Below are positions 6,764-16,261 of a stretch of 36,923 bases of DNA, piece by piece; the stretch's first letter is position 1, and the number at the start of each line of letters is the position of its first letter. The stretch lies in the NCBI GenBank assembly GCA_002427465.1, contig DIRC01000004.1, forward strand, positions 18,160 through 55,082. The letters are read 5' to 3'. Under the pieces are notes generated by a model. That model had not been told where the DNA came from. It was given only the letters and a program-made list of their open reading frames with translations, and made no database searches. A program made the position numbers and the translations under genes. This stretch comes from Clostridiales bacterium UBA5446 (GTDB lineage: Bacteria; Bacillota; Clostridia; Oscillospirales; Oscillospiraceae).

Positions 6764-7639
6764 TCATTTTTCCCAGTCTTTGTATTGGGCGGAGATCTCA
6801 TAAAGGCGGACATAGCTATGATAACGGGATTGGCTGATCTCTCCCGCTTTCACGGCGGCTGTGACGGCACAGTCGGGTTCCTTCAGATGGGCGCAATTAT
6901 CAAAGCGGCACCGGCCGATATGAGGTCTAAACTCGGGAAAGGCATATTGAAGCGCGTCCTTGGGGATGGGCGGCATCGCCTCAACGTCAAATGATGCAAA
7001 CCCCGGCGTATCAGCCAGGTAGGCCATTCCGATATCGAACAGCTCCACATGGCGGGTGGTGTGCCTTCCCCTGCCCAGCTTGGCACTGACTTCCCCGGTT
7101 TGAATTTTAAGTCCGGGCGCGATCGCGTTCAGCAGGCTGGATTTTCCAACGCCGGAATTCCCCGAAAAAGCACAGACGCACCCCTTCAACTGGGCGCAAA
7201 GGGTCTCAAGCCCTTCGCCGGTAACGGCGCTGGTGTATATTACCTTATACCCCGTCTTTGAATAGATGGAAAACAGCCTGTCGCTTCTGCTGAGGTCCGC
7301 TTTGTTTATGCAGATGATCACTCGGCAGCCGTTGTTTTCCGCGATGCCGGCTATCCTGTCGATCAGGAAGGGGTCGGTAACTGGGTTAACCTCAGAACTC
7401 ACAGCGGCGAGAACGTCAATATTCGCCACGGCAGGCCGCACGAAGAAGTTCTTCCTGGGCAAAATTTCGTCCACTCTGCCCTTTCCCTGCTGCCCGATGG
7501 AAAAAATGACTCTGTCGCCTACCAGTGGTGATGACCCGTCCAGCCGGAAACGTCCGCGTGCCCGGCACTCAATCGTCTCATCTCCGGATCTGACATAATA
7601 GAAGCCGCTCAGCGCCTTAATTATCACGCCTTCAGGCAT
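6764..7639 (-). CDS. rsgA: Ribosome small subunit-dependent GTPase A
   Basis: This 291-residue circularly permuted GTPase helps late 30S subunit maturation. An N-terminal OB fold is followed by G4 NKAD (112-115), G1 GNSGVGKSS (160-168) and G3 DTPG (210-213), then a zinc site made by Cys244, Cys249, His251 and Cys257. It overlaps prkC by one base, continuing the stp-prkC-rsgA order known in Bacillota. The B. subtilis orthologue (CpgA) is a PrkC substrate, which makes the linkage functionally sensible. rpe and thiN, which follow rsgA in Bacillus, are absent. Confidence 0.97.
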   Translation of the reverse strand: MPEGVIIKALSGFYYVRSGDETIECRARGRFRLDGSSPLVGDRVIFSIGQQGKGRVDEILPRKNFFVRPAVANIDVLAAVSSEVNPVTDPFLIDRIAGIAENNGCRVIICINKADLSRSDRLFSIYSKTGYKVIYTSAVTGEGLETLCAQLKGCVCAFSGNSGVGKSSLLNAIAPGLKIQTGEVSAKLGRGRHTTRHVELFDIGMAYLADTPGFASFDVEAMPPIPKDALQYAFPEFRPHIGRCRFDNCAHLKEPDCAVTAAVKAGEISQSRYHSYVRLYEISAQYKDWEK

Positions 7640-9423
7640 CAGCCGACCTCCGTTATGGCATTTGGCGGCGTGATATCCGGGCTTTCCGGTGGCTGTGTAG
7701 CCGTTGGTGACGGCGATGGAGTTTCCTCCGGCCCCAGTGATACCCAGATATATATCTTCGTATGCTCATCCACTTCGGTATACGCGGGGGTACTCTGCTT
7801 AAAGACGACGCCCGCCTCATGGTCGCTGTGGGCATAGTTGGTGGAGCCGTAGCTGAGGTTGGAGCTGTTGATGCGCGTGACCGCCGTCTGCTCATCCAGG
7901 CCGACAAGGTTCGGCATGGTGACCGATTTAATGCTGGGGCCGCCGCTGACGGTGATGTACACCGTGGAACCTGCCGGCAATTCTTCCCCGGCGGCGGGAT
8001 TTGTCCCGATCACGTAGTCCTCCGTGACCGTGTCAGAGGCCGTAATGGCGGATTCCACAACAAATCCGGCCCGCTGAAGGGCCAGCGTGGCCTCCTGATA
8101 CTGCCAGTTGATCACATCGGGTATTTCGGTCATCATTACGCCCGTGCTGACAGTCAGCTCCACATCTATCCCCTCCGAAACGACCATAAGGCTTCTTCCG
8201 CCCTCGGGGTCCTGGCTTATTATGATGCCCTCCGCCACCTCGGGATCTATTGCGTATACCACCTTAAAGTTAAATATGGAAAACTCCTTGTTATTGATAA
8301 TGCTGTTATAATTGGAGCCAATAAAATCCGGAACGTCAACTCTTTCCGCCACGCGGAAAATATCCTCAAGCCAGAAATTCCAGAGAAAAACGAACGCCGC
8401 AACCATGAAAAGCAGCACCCCGAAAGCGCCGGTGAGAATGCTCACCTTTCGTGACCGATGTCTCCTTTGCAAATATTTATCCCTGGGGATCTCCCCGTCC
8501 CGGCTGATGGGCATAACATCCGGGATAATACTGCTTTCATATATCGGGACGTCCTCCGGCTGCATGGATTTTGCCAGAGCCGCCGCCTGAAGCTTCCGGA
8601 AGCCTTCAAGATCGTCAAGAAGCTCTGTGGCGGACTGATACCGCTCGTCGATGTCCTGGGCCATGGCGCGCATGGTGATCCGCTCAAGCTCCGCGGGAAT
8701 TTCTCTGTTCTTCTGGGAGGGAGGCACCGGAGTGCCAGTGATATGCTGCATGGCAATCTCGTTTTCCGTTTCGCCGCTGTACGGCAGCTCTCCGGTCAGC
8801 ATCTCATACATGACCACGCCCAGGGAATAGATATCACTTCTGGCGTCGGGCACGTCGCCCTTCGCCTGCTCCGGGGCGATATAATTGACGGAGCCCAACG
8901 CCTGGCCGGAGCGCTTTTCGTGGGCGCTCTCCAGGGCGGCGATCCCAAAATCGGCGACCTTGATTGTTCCGTCCTTCAGTATCATGATATTCTGGGGCTT
9001 GATGTCCCTGTGTATGATGCCCTTTGCGTGGGCATGTTCCATAGCCTTGGCTATCTGGACGGAGAAGTGCATGGCTTCCTTCCAGCCAAAGGCGCCTTTT
9101 TTCTTCATATACTGCTTCAGGGTGATGCCTTCAATCAGCTCCATGACGATATACTCCACATTGTCCGAGTGGCTCACATCGTAGACGGAGACGATATTGG
9201 GATGGGAAAGCATGGCAACAGCCTGGGACTCCTTCTGAAAACGGTCCCTAAACTCCTTGTCGGCGGACAGATCGTCCCGAAGGATCTTTACGGCGACATA
9301 CCGGTTCAGCCTGTGGCACATGGCTTTATAGACAACAGCCATGCCGCCGGTTCCGATCGTTTCAAGTATTTCATATCTTTCATCCAGGTACGTGCCCAGA
9401 TATTTATCCATACTGTTGTCCAT
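7639..9423 (-). CDS. prkC: PASTA-domain serine/threonine protein kinase (PrkC/Stk1)
   Basis: This 594-residue transmembrane kinase senses peptidoglycan fragments or lipid II outside the cell and phosphorylates cytosolic proteins. The kinase domain has the glycine loop GTGGMAVVYKA, Lys46, HRDIKPQN with catalytic Asp140, and DFG at 158-160. A single membrane helix lies at about 328-351, followed by three PASTA repeats (about 361-570) and a Pro/Thr/Ser-rich tail. The ATG at 9423 is favoured over one 12 nt upstream because GGAGG precedes it at workable spacing. It follows its partner phosphatase gene stp and overlaps rsgA by one base. Confidence 0.97.
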   Translation of the reverse strand: MDNSMDKYLGTYLDERYEILETIGTGGMAVVYKAMCHRLNRYVAVKILRDDLSADKEFRDRFQKESQAVAMLSHPNIVSVYDVSHSDNVEYIVMELIEGITLKQYMKKKGAFGWKEAMHFSVQIAKAMEHAHAKGIIHRDIKPQNIMILKDGTIKVADFGIAALESAHEKRSGQALGSVNYIAPEQAKGDVPDARSDIYSLGVVMYEMLTGELPYSGETENEIAMQHITGTPVPPSQKNREIPAELERITMRAMAQDIDERYQSATELLDDLEGFRKLQAAALAKSMQPEDVPIYESSIIPDVMPISRDGEIPRDKYLQRRHRSRKVSILTGAFGVLLFMVAAFVFLWNFWLEDIFRVAERVDVPDFIGSNYNSIINNKEFSIFNFKVVYAIDPEVAEGIIISQDPEGGRSLMVVSEGIDVELTVSTGVMMTEIPDVINWQYQEATLALQRAGFVVESAITASDTVTEDYVIGTNPAAGEELPAGSTVYITVSGGPSIKSVTMPNLVGLDEQTAVTRINSSNLSYGSTNYAHSDHEAGVVFKQSTPAYTEVDEHTKIYIWVSLGPEETPSPSPTATQPPESPDITPPNAITEVG

Positions 9424-9440
9424 AGCCGCCTCCATGGGGT

Positions 9441-10178
9441 TTATTTAGAGATGATTACGATTGTGACATTATCACGCGCGCCGCGCCTTAGGGCTTCGTC
9501 CATAAGCACGCGCCCAAGGGAAAGCGGGTCACGGTAAATTTTCGCAAATTCAAGAATATCCTTTTCGGTCAGCATATTGGTCAGGCCATCGGAACAAAGC
9601 ATCAGCAAATCTCCCTTGAGGAGCCTCGGCACAAATATGTCGCTGGGGACATTTTCATCCACGCCCAGGGCCCGGGTAATCACATTTTTACGCGGGTGGC
9701 GATAGGCCTCCTCCGGCGTCAGTTCTCCCCTGTCCAGCATCTCCTGCACCAAAGAGTGATCCTTGGTGATCTGCGTGAGCTTATTTTTCGAAATCCTGTA
9801 AGCGCGGCTGTCTCCCACATTGAGCACGAACACCCTGTTTTCTTCGACAACGGCGGCAACCAGCGTTGTTCCCATGCCGGTATAGTTGCTGTCAAAGCAC
9901 GAATATCCGTATACCATATTGTTTGCCTCGTTACAGGCCTTTGTCATCATAGACCGGATATCCGGCCGCTCTGCCTTGGAGGCCGAAAGCTTTTCGGAAA
10001 CGTACGCGACAAAGGCCTTCGCCGCCAGATCGCTGGCGATATTGCCCGCCCGTTCTCCGCCCATACCGTCACAGAGCACGGCGATAAGACAGCCTCTTTC
10101 ATCGATGCGCTCAATAAGAAAGCTGTCCTGATTCTCTCGTCTTACCTTTCCTCTGTCGGTAATGCCAAAACTGTTCAT
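9441..10178 (-). CDS. stp: PP2C-family serine/threonine phosphatase (Stp/PrpC)
   Basis: This 245-residue metal-dependent phosphatase reverses phosphorylation by the adjacent PASTA kinase. The metal-binding and catalytic motifs are present: ENQD near 15-18, DGMGGERAG from Asp37, GDSRAYR, LCSDGLTNML and the C-terminal GARDNVT. It is cytosolic, with no membrane segment. The kinase gene begins 17 nt after its stop codon, consistent with stoichiometric production of the pair. Confidence 0.96.
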   Translation of the reverse strand: MNSFGITDRGKVRRENQDSFLIERIDERGCLIAVLCDGMGGERAGNIASDLAAKAFVAYVSEKLSASKAERPDIRSMMTKACNEANNMVYGYSCFDSNYTGMGTTLVAAVVEENRVFVLNVGDSRAYRISKNKLTQITKDHSLVQEMLDRGELTPEEAYRHPRKNVITRALGVDENVPSDIFVPRLLKGDLLMLCSDGLTNMLTEKDILEFAKIYRDPLSLGRVLMDEALRRGARDNVTIVIISK

Positions 10179-10193
10179 AGTCCTCCGCCCGCG

Positions 10194-11234
10194 CTACCTG
10201 CTCTCCGCCGCTTTTTTTCTAAGCTGCCCGCAGGCCGCGTCTATATCTCCGCCAAGTCTCCTCCTGACAGTCGCCGTGACGCCGGATTTGCTCAGCATTG
10301 ACTCAAATTCCCTGATCCGCCCCGGGGGAGACGGCAGAAACCGGCTCTCCTCCACATGGTTGAGCGCGATCAGATTTACATGCGCGCCCACCCTTTTGGC
10401 CAGCTGCGCCAGCAGGCCCGCATGATATGGAGAGTCGTTGACACCGTCTATCATGGCGTATTCAAAGGATATGCGCCTTCCCGTTTTCTCAAAATATCTC
10501 AGGCAAGCTTCCGTCAGCGCCTCCACGCCTCTTCCCCGGTTGGCCGGCATGAGCTGCGACCGCGTCTCGTCGTCCGGCGCGTGAAGGGATACCGATAAAG
10601 TCAATTGTAAATTAAGCGCCGCCAGTTTGTCAAATTTTTCTGTCAGCCCGCAGGTAGACAGAGAAATATGGCGCATTCCGATATTCATCCCCTCCGGATG
10701 GTTTACGAGACTGAGAAATTTCGTCACGTTTTCGAAGTTATCCAAAGGCTCGCCAATCCCCATCAGCACGATATTGGAGATGGCCTTTCCAGATTCCTTC
10801 TCGGAAAAAATCACCTCATCCAGCATTTCAGAAGGTTCAAGGCTCCGGATCAGGCCGCCTACGGTGGAGGCGCAGAAGGCACAGCCCTGACGGCAGCCGA
10901 TCTGGGTTGAGATGCAGACCGTATTCCCATGGACATACTGCATCACCACAGTCTCCACGGCGTTTTCGTCCCTCAGCGCCCAAAGGTATTTTATCGTGCC
11001 GTCCTGGCAGGAAACCTGCTTGCGCAGCAGCTTTGGAGGGGTAAGAAGGAATGTTTCCCGGAGCCTTGCCCGCAGCGCAATTGGGAGATTTGTCATCTCG
11101 TCAAAAGACTCCGCTCCCCTGGAAAGCCACGTAAATATCTGCTTTGCCCGGTACTTCGGCTCGCCTATGTCCGACAGCGCGGCCGCCAATTCGTCGGGAA
11201 GCAGCGATTTTATATCGATTTTATCAGCTTGCAT
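10194..11234 (-). CDS. rlmN: Dual-specificity 23S rRNA/tRNA adenine C2-methyltransferase RlmN
   Basis: This 346-residue radical SAM enzyme makes 2-methyladenosine at 23S rRNA A2503 and tRNA A37. The CxxxCxxC cluster motif is Cys114, Cys118 and Cys121, and the C-terminal resolving/methyl-carrying cysteine is Cys335 in AACGQL. The frame extends further upstream inside rsmB, but the ATG at 11234 gives the usual N-terminus (DIKSLLPDEL) and length. The start overlaps the end of rsmB by 25 nt; no strong Shine-Dalgarno is visible, so coupling to rsmB translation is likely. Confidence 0.96.
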   Translation of the reverse strand: MQADKIDIKSLLPDELAAALSDIGEPKYRAKQIFTWLSRGAESFDEMTNLPIALRARLRETFLLTPPKLLRKQVSCQDGTIKYLWALRDENAVETVVMQYVHGNTVCISTQIGCRQGCAFCASTVGGLIRSLEPSEMLDEVIFSEKESGKAISNIVLMGIGEPLDNFENVTKFLSLVNHPEGMNIGMRHISLSTCGLTEKFDKLAALNLQLTLSVSLHAPDDETRSQLMPANRGRGVEALTEACLRYFEKTGRRISFEYAMIDGVNDSPYHAGLLAQLAKRVGAHVNLIALNHVEESRFLPSPPGRIREFESMLSKSGVTATVRRRLGGDIDAACGQLRKKAAESR

Positions 11235-12496
11235 ATGAAAAAACCGTCCGTTCCGTGAATGTGGGGCCAAAGTGTCTCCATCTCCGCCACCGTGAAATCC
11301 CCCCGGCTGCCGGTAAACCTGCAAATAACGTCCTCGTTTTCGCATTTTCTGATGGTGCAGGTCGAATACAGCAGTACCCCTCCCGGCTTGACGCAGCCCG
11401 CCAGCCCGTCCAGAATCGCCGCCTGCACTTGAGGCAGCCGCTCCAGCTCCGCGGGGTTTTTATACCGGATTTCCGGCTTTTTCCTGATAACGCCCAGCCC
11501 GGAGCAGGGCACATCGGCCAGAACGACATCTGCCCAGCCCATCAGGTCGGAATCCGGTTTGCCCGCGTCCATGGCCCGGGTATGGATAATATCAATCCCA
11601 AGGCGCTGGGCGCCCTCACTGATGCGGTGCAGCTTCTTCGCGTGCAGATCACAGGAAATGAGCGTTCCCGCGTTTCCCATCTGGATTGCGGCGGCAAAGC
11701 TCTTGCCCCCCGGCGCGGCGCAGGCATCAAGCACATTCATCCCCGGAGCCGCTCCGGAAATAATGACCGCGCGCCGTGCAGCGTCATCCTGAACATAAAA
11801 CAGGCCCTCGGTAAATTCCGGAATGCCGGTTACCCGCCCGGCATCCGATATGGCAAATGAATCCGGCGTCATGCCCGGAGAAACCGCCATTTCCCCCTCC
11901 GCCAAGCGCGCGGCCAGGGCTTCGGCCGCAATGTTCAGCGTATTTGTCTGAACGGACAGCGGCGGCTGGATATTATTGGCGGAAAAGAACGACTCGGCAA
12001 AGTCGTATCCATGGCGAGCCGTCAGCTCCTGCGCCAGCCACAAAGGATGGCTATAGCGCACCGAAAGATATCCAGAGGTCCCCCTGCCGGGGATTTCTGG
12101 AAGCCCGTCCCGGTTTTCCGCAATGCGCCGCAGAACGGCGTTGACAAGTCCCACCGCTTTTTTGCTGTTGCCGGATTTGCATAGCTCGACCCCTTCGCTT
12201 ACTGCGGCCGAAGCCGGAATCCTGTCCATAAACAGGATCTGATACGCCGAGAGGCGCAGGATGTCAAGCACTTTCGGTTCCAGCCTGCCGGTAGAAATAC
12301 CCGAATAGCAGTCAATATAAAAATCCAGCAGAGTCCGGTTCTGAAGTACGCCGTACACGATGCGGGAGCACAGCGCGGCCTCTCTCCTGCTGAGATCGTG
12401 TTCCCTGATCACAATGTCGGCGGCCATTTCCGACCAGGCCCCGGCGCGGCGGCATTTGGAAAGGGCGAACAGCGCCGCCTGCCTTCCGGTTACCAT
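11210..12496 (-). CDS. rsmB: 16S rRNA (cytosine(967)-C(5))-methyltransferase RsmB
   Basis: This 428-residue enzyme has an N-terminal NusB-like RNA-binding domain (about 1-130) and a Rossmann methyltransferase domain. The SAM-binding motif DACAAPGGK is at 257-265, the PCS cysteine at 331 and the catalytic STC cysteine at 380. The start is the ATG whose A is the last base of the fmt TGA stop (12496); a longer frame upstream only reads fmt in another frame. It follows fmt and precedes rlmN, the normal Bacillota order. Confidence 0.96.
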   Translation of the reverse strand: MVTGRQAALFALSKCRRAGAWSEMAADIVIREHDLSRREAALCSRIVYGVLQNRTLLDFYIDCYSGISTGRLEPKVLDILRLSAYQILFMDRIPASAAVSEGVELCKSGNSKKAVGLVNAVLRRIAENRDGLPEIPGRGTSGYLSVRYSHPLWLAQELTARHGYDFAESFFSANNIQPPLSVQTNTLNIAAEALAARLAEGEMAVSPGMTPDSFAISDAGRVTGIPEFTEGLFYVQDDAARRAVIISGAAPGMNVLDACAAPGGKSFAAAIQMGNAGTLISCDLHAKKLHRISEGAQRLGIDIIHTRAMDAGKPDSDLMGWADVVLADVPCSGLGVIRKKPEIRYKNPAELERLPQVQAAILDGLAGCVKPGGVLLYSTCTIRKCENEDVICRFTGSRGDFTVAEMETLWPHIHGTDGFFICKLIKSI

Positions 12497-13416
12497 CAGT
12501 CCACCTCCACCGGATGCCCAAGCAGATAGTCCGAGGCTTTCATGCGCTTTTTCCCCGGCGGCTGAAGCTCGGTGATCAGAAGCGTTGCGCCGCTGCCGCA
12601 GACAACCTCTATCCCGCGCTTTCCGGCGGACATAATCGTCCCCGGCGGCCTGTCCGTGATCGTATCGGTATATTCCGCCCCGAACACGCGGACGGCAGCG
12701 CCGCCCAGTGTCATGGTGGCCACCGGCCAAGGGTCCAGCCCGCATATATGTTTGACGATCTCCCGGGGCGTTCTGTTCCAATCTATCGGCGAGATACTTT
12801 TACCCAGCTGCCGCACATAGGTCGCCTGCGTTTCGTCCTGCTTGATTCTGGGCGCCGTTCCCGCCTCAATATCCCGAAGCGTTCTGATAAGCAGACGGGC
12901 CCCCATGTCCGAGAGCCTTTCAAAAAGCGCGCCTGACGTTTCAAATTCACCAATCGGCGTTTCGTTGGTATAAATGATATCGCCGGCGTCCATATCGTGC
13001 GCAAGGTACATGGTGGTGACGCCGGTGACGCTGTCTCCGTTCAGGACGGCCCACTGTATCGGCGCTGCGCCCCGGTATTTCGGCAGCATGGAGCCGTGGA
13101 CGTTTATCGCCCCCATGGGCGGAACCGCCAGCAGCGCGTCGGGCAGAATCCTGCCATAGGCAACCACCACGAGAATATCGGGCGCCAGCCGGCGCATCAG
13201 GGCCGGCACCGAGCCGTCGCGCAGGTTTTCCGGCTGATATACCGGCAGTCCATGAGCCTCGGCAACCGCCTTCACCGGGGACACGGAGGATTTCATGCCC
13301 CTGTCCCTGGGCCTGTCCGGCTGGGTAAATACCCCTGCAATCTCATATCCGGCCGCGATGACCGCTTTCAGCGAGGCTGCCGCGAAATCCGGCGTGCCCA
13401 TAAACACCACGCGCAT
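12496..13416 (-). CDS. fmt: Methionyl-tRNA formyltransferase
   Basis: This 306-residue enzyme formylates initiator Met-tRNA using 10-formyl-tetrahydrofolate. The start MRVVFMGTPDFAAASL, the folate-site HGSMLPKYRGAAPIQWA with its catalytic His, and a C-terminal OB-like domain are all present. It lies 2 nt downstream of def, the enzyme that later removes the formyl group, and its stop codon shares one base with the rsmB start. Confidence 0.97.
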   Translation of the reverse strand: MRVVFMGTPDFAAASLKAVIAAGYEIAGVFTQPDRPRDRGMKSSVSPVKAVAEAHGLPVYQPENLRDGSVPALMRRLAPDILVVVAYGRILPDALLAVPPMGAINVHGSMLPKYRGAAPIQWAVLNGDSVTGVTTMYLAHDMDAGDIIYTNETPIGEFETSGALFERLSDMGARLLIRTLRDIEAGTAPRIKQDETQATYVRQLGKSISPIDWNRTPREIVKHICGLDPWPVATMTLGGAAVRVFGAEYTDTITDRPPGTIMSAGKRGIEVVCGSGATLLITELQPPGKKRMKASDYLLGHPVEVD

Positions 13417-13418
13417 GG

Positions 13419-13934
13419 TCAGCCCGCCTCATTGTCCGCGTACCGACCGCTCTCAAGCTCCTCGTCGGTCAGCATGCGTTCGGCAAGGCTGGTGAAGATC
13501 ACGCCCTCCAAATGGTCAATTTCATGGCAGAAAGCGCGGGCTGTAAACCCTTCCCCGCTGACCTCAAAAGGCTTGCCAAACCTGTCCATGGCCTTGACGC
13601 GCACATGCAGAGGCCGGTTGACGATGCCATATTCCCCCGGAACGCTGAGGCAGCCCTCCGGCCCATCCTGTTCGCCCGAGGTTTCCACGATTTCCGGGTT
13701 GATCAGCTCGATCATATATTCGCTTTCCCCATCCGGGACGTTCGTCTCCAGAACGATCACCGCCCGGCGGAGCACGCCGACCTGAGGCGCCGCCAGTCCG
13801 GCGCCGTTTACCTCCGCCAGCGTCTCTTTCATATCGTCAAGAAGCTGGTGCAGGCGCGGGCTGAAATCGGTAACCTCCCGGCAGTGTTTATACAGCGCGG
13901 GGTCTTCCTTGGTAACAATTTTTCTGATAGCCAT
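13419..13934 (-). CDS. def: Peptide deformylase
   Basis: This 171-residue metalloenzyme removes the N-formyl group from new proteins. All three family motifs are intact: GAGLAAPQ (44-51), EGCLS (93-97) with the metal-binding Cys95, and HEIDH (137-141). The ATG at 13934 is chosen over a GTG four codons earlier because AGGTGG sits 8 nt upstream. priA ends 12 nt before this start and fmt begins 2 nt after its stop. Confidence 0.96.
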   Translation of the reverse strand: MAIRKIVTKEDPALYKHCREVTDFSPRLHQLLDDMKETLAEVNGAGLAAPQVGVLRRAVIVLETNVPDGESEYMIELINPEIVETSGEQDGPEGCLSVPGEYGIVNRPLHVRVKAMDRFGKPFEVSGEGFTARAFCHEIDHLEGVIFTSLAERMLTDEELESGRYADNEAG

Positions 13935-13946
13935 ATGGTATACCAC

Positions 13947-16184
13947 CTAATCCGAGGGATTACTGTCCGCATAAATGGAAACATCCCTGTATTGTTTATC
14001 TGATGAGAAGCTGATAACGACGTCCGAAACCAGGCGGCGAAGCCGGCTTCCGGGCGGCGCGCACAGGATCACTCTGTAACGGTAACGGTTATTGACCTTG
14101 ACCACCGCCAGGGGCGCCGGGCCGAGAATCCTGATGTCGCCTTTTCCGCGAAGCCCCGAAGACAGCGCGAACCGGACGTCCGACGCGCATTTTAGGACAT
14201 GGGATTCGTCGGTTCCCGAAACGGTCACCGTCAGAAGCTCCGTAAACGGCGGCGTGTCCTGCAGCCTGCGAAGGGCGATTTCCGAGGCATAGAAGCTTTC
14301 GTAATCCTGGGCGGCAGCCTGACGGATCACCTGATTATCCGGGGTAAAGGTCTGGATGACCGCCCGGCCCGGGCGCACGAAACGCCCGGAACGCCCGATC
14401 ACCTGAGTAATGAGGGAAAATGTCCTTTCGCCCGAACGGTAATCGCCGGTATAAAGGCTCTGATCCGCGGAGATCACCCCGACAAGCGTCACGTTTTCAA
14501 AATTCAGCCCCTTCGTGACCATCTGGGTTCCGACCATAATCGGAATATTCTCATCCCTGAACCGGCACAGAAGGGCGTCGTGCCCGCCGGCCGGCCCTAC
14601 CGTGTCCGTATCCATCCGCAGGATGCCCACGCCCGGAAACAGGGCGGAAAGCTCTTCTTCAATTTTTTGGGTACCCGCCCCTATATAATTCAGGATTCCG
14701 CCGCATTCCGGGCAGTTCTCATCCAGTGGGCGGGTGTATCCGCAGTAATGACACATCAGCTTTCGGCTGTAGCTGTGATAGGTCAGGCTCACGCTGCACC
14801 GGGGGCACCTGTATGTATACCCGCATTCGACGCAGGTGATCAGCTTATTTGTCCCCCGTCTGTTCAGAAAAAGAATGCTCTGCTCTGAAGCGGCGATGTT
14901 CTTCTCCAGCTCGCAGCGGAGAAATTCGCTGATCGATCCGCCGTTGCCCCGGCGAAGCTCACGCTTCATATCGACAATCTCCACAGCCGGAAGAGCCTGG
15001 TCGTTAAACCGCGCCGGAAGGGTAAAAAAGTCATATTTCCCGATCCCGGCAAAATACCGGCTTTCAACGTCCGGCGTAGCGGAGCCCAGAAGAAGGCGCG
15101 CCTTAGCCTGGGCACAGCGATATTTGGCAATGTCCCTGGCGTGGTATCTCGGCGAATTTTCCGACTTATAAGTGTCCTCCTGCTCCTCGTCAATGATGAT
15201 TATGCCCAGATTATGCACAGGCGCAAACACCGCGCTGCGTGTGCCGATCACCACCCGTGCCATGCCCTGCCGGATGCGCTTCCATTCGTCATACCGCTCA
15301 CCCATGGACAGGCTGCTGTGCATAACGGCGATATCGTCGCCGAAATGTGATGAAAAGGTGCGGAGCATCTGGGGCGTCAGGGCGATTTCCGGCACCAGCA
15401 GAATAGAAGACTTCCCTTCCTTAAGCAGCTCCTCTATGAGCCTGATATAAACCGTGGTCTTGCCGCTGCCGGTGACGCCGAAAAGCAGCGCGGCCCCGAC
15501 GCCTTCGCCCGAGAGCCTTTTTAATCCCTCGAAAGCTGCCTGCTGATCCTCAGTCAGCTCTGGCGAAGGGAGTCTTTCTTCCTCGTACCGCTCCGGCTTT
15601 CGGAAAACCGTTTCGGCCTCCACTGAAACGAGCCCGGCCTTCTCAAGCGCCTTCAGCGATTGGGCGGAAGCCCCGGTAAAATCGCGCAGCTCCTTTGCGG
15701 ATACCCGGCCCACCTCCCCAAGCACACGCAAAAGCTCCGCCTGCTGGGGCGCTTTCCTGGCCTTCCGGGCGGACTCTTCCATGGCTTCCTCGGCGGGAAT
15801 TGCCAGGGCGACCATGTCGATAGTCTTATCACCCACCCGGCGCTTTCCGTTTTTATACCACAGCCCCGCCGGCAGCATGGCCTTGACCGCTTCAAATACA
15901 GTACAGAAAAAACGCTCGTGCATCCATACGGCCAGCTTCAGCGCCTCAGGTGAGAGCAGGGACTCCTCGTCCATGACCGCCGTCACCGGCTTGAGCTTTT
16001 CAAAGGCGCTTTCCCGAGCCAATGCCAGGACAATGCCTTCTGCCGGCCGGTTACCCCGGGAAAAGGGCACAATCACCCGTTTTCCAGGCTCGACAGCGCC
16101 CAGAAGCTCCCTGGGAATGCTGTAATCGTATGGACGATCCAGGCTGTATGTGATGCCTGAAACGGCAATTTTTGCAATGGTCAT
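13947..16184 (-). CDS. priA: Primosomal protein N' (PriA helicase)
   Basis: This about 745-residue 3'-to-5' helicase reloads the replisome at stalled forks. It has the N-terminal DNA-binding domain, Walker A GVTGSGKTT, Walker B DEEQ, and an eight-cysteine zinc region (CVEC...CPRC...CHYC...CPEC). The ATG at 16184 gives the expected N-terminus (TIAKIAVSG); a GTG three codons earlier (16193), behind GGGGTG, is an equally possible start. It is separated from rpoZ by about 75 nt with no coaBC gene between, unlike the usual order. Confidence 0.95.
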   Translation of the reverse strand: MTIAKIAVSGITYSLDRPYDYSIPRELLGAVEPGKRVIVPFSRGNRPAEGIVLALARESAFEKLKPVTAVMDEESLLSPEALKLAVWMHERFFCTVFEAVKAMLPAGLWYKNGKRRVGDKTIDMVALAIPAEEAMEESARKARKAPQQAELLRVLGEVGRVSAKELRDFTGASAQSLKALEKAGLVSVEAETVFRKPERYEEERLPSPELTEDQQAAFEGLKRLSGEGVGAALLFGVTGSGKTTVYIRLIEELLKEGKSSILLVPEIALTPQMLRTFSSHFGDDIAVMHSSLSMGERYDEWKRIRQGMARVVIGTRSAVFAPVHNLGIIIIDEEQEDTYKSENSPRYHARDIAKYRCAQAKARLLLGSATPDVESRYFAGIGKYDFFTLPARFNDQALPAVEIVDMKRELRRGNGGSISEFLRCELEKNIAASEQSILFLNRRGTNKLITCVECGYTYRCPRCSVSLTYHSYSRKLMCHYCGYTRPLDENCPECGGILNYIGAGTQKIEEELSALFPGVGILRMDTDTVGPAGGHDALLCRFRDENIPIMVGTQMVTKGLNFENVTLVGVISADQSLYTGDYRSGERTFSLITQVIGRSGRFVRPGRAVIQTFTPDNQVIRQAAAQDYESFYASEIALRRLQDTPPFTELLTVTVSGTDESHVLKCASDVRFALSSGLRGKGDIRILGPAPLAVVKVNNRYRYRVILCAPPGSRLRRLVSDVVISFSSDKQYRDVSIYADSNPSD

Positions 16185-16214
16185 ATCCGTCACCGCATCA
16201 CCCCATAATCCACA

Positions 16215-16256
16215 CCTGCCAGATAAATACATATTCGGGGCAGGCAACTACCCCGA
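16215..16256 (-). promoter_or_regulatory. Two mutually exclusive small hairpins before priA
   Basis: On the transcript TCGGGG (16251-16256) can pair with CCCCGA (16235-16240), or the overlapping CCTGCC (16239-16244) can pair with downstream GGCAGG (16215-16220). The stems share bases and cannot both form. There is no T run. This may be chance or a translation-level switch before the priA Shine-Dalgarno. Confidence 0.25.
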
Positions 16257-16261
16257 CGGCA

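Noticed and set aside
6543..6767. 74-codon minus-strand frame overlapping the 53-residue gene
   Set aside because: Low-complexity Arg/Cys/Tyr-rich product in a different frame with no ribosome binding site; the 53-residue frame has a proper site and a coherent membrane profile.
6443..6994. 183-codon plus-strand frame across sipL-spoVM-rsgA
   Set aside because: It crosses several minus-strand genes and the hairpin, and has no domain or ribosome binding site.
8458..9537. 359-codon plus-strand frame
   Set aside because: Shadow of the prkC kinase domain; motifs and codon pattern support the minus strand.
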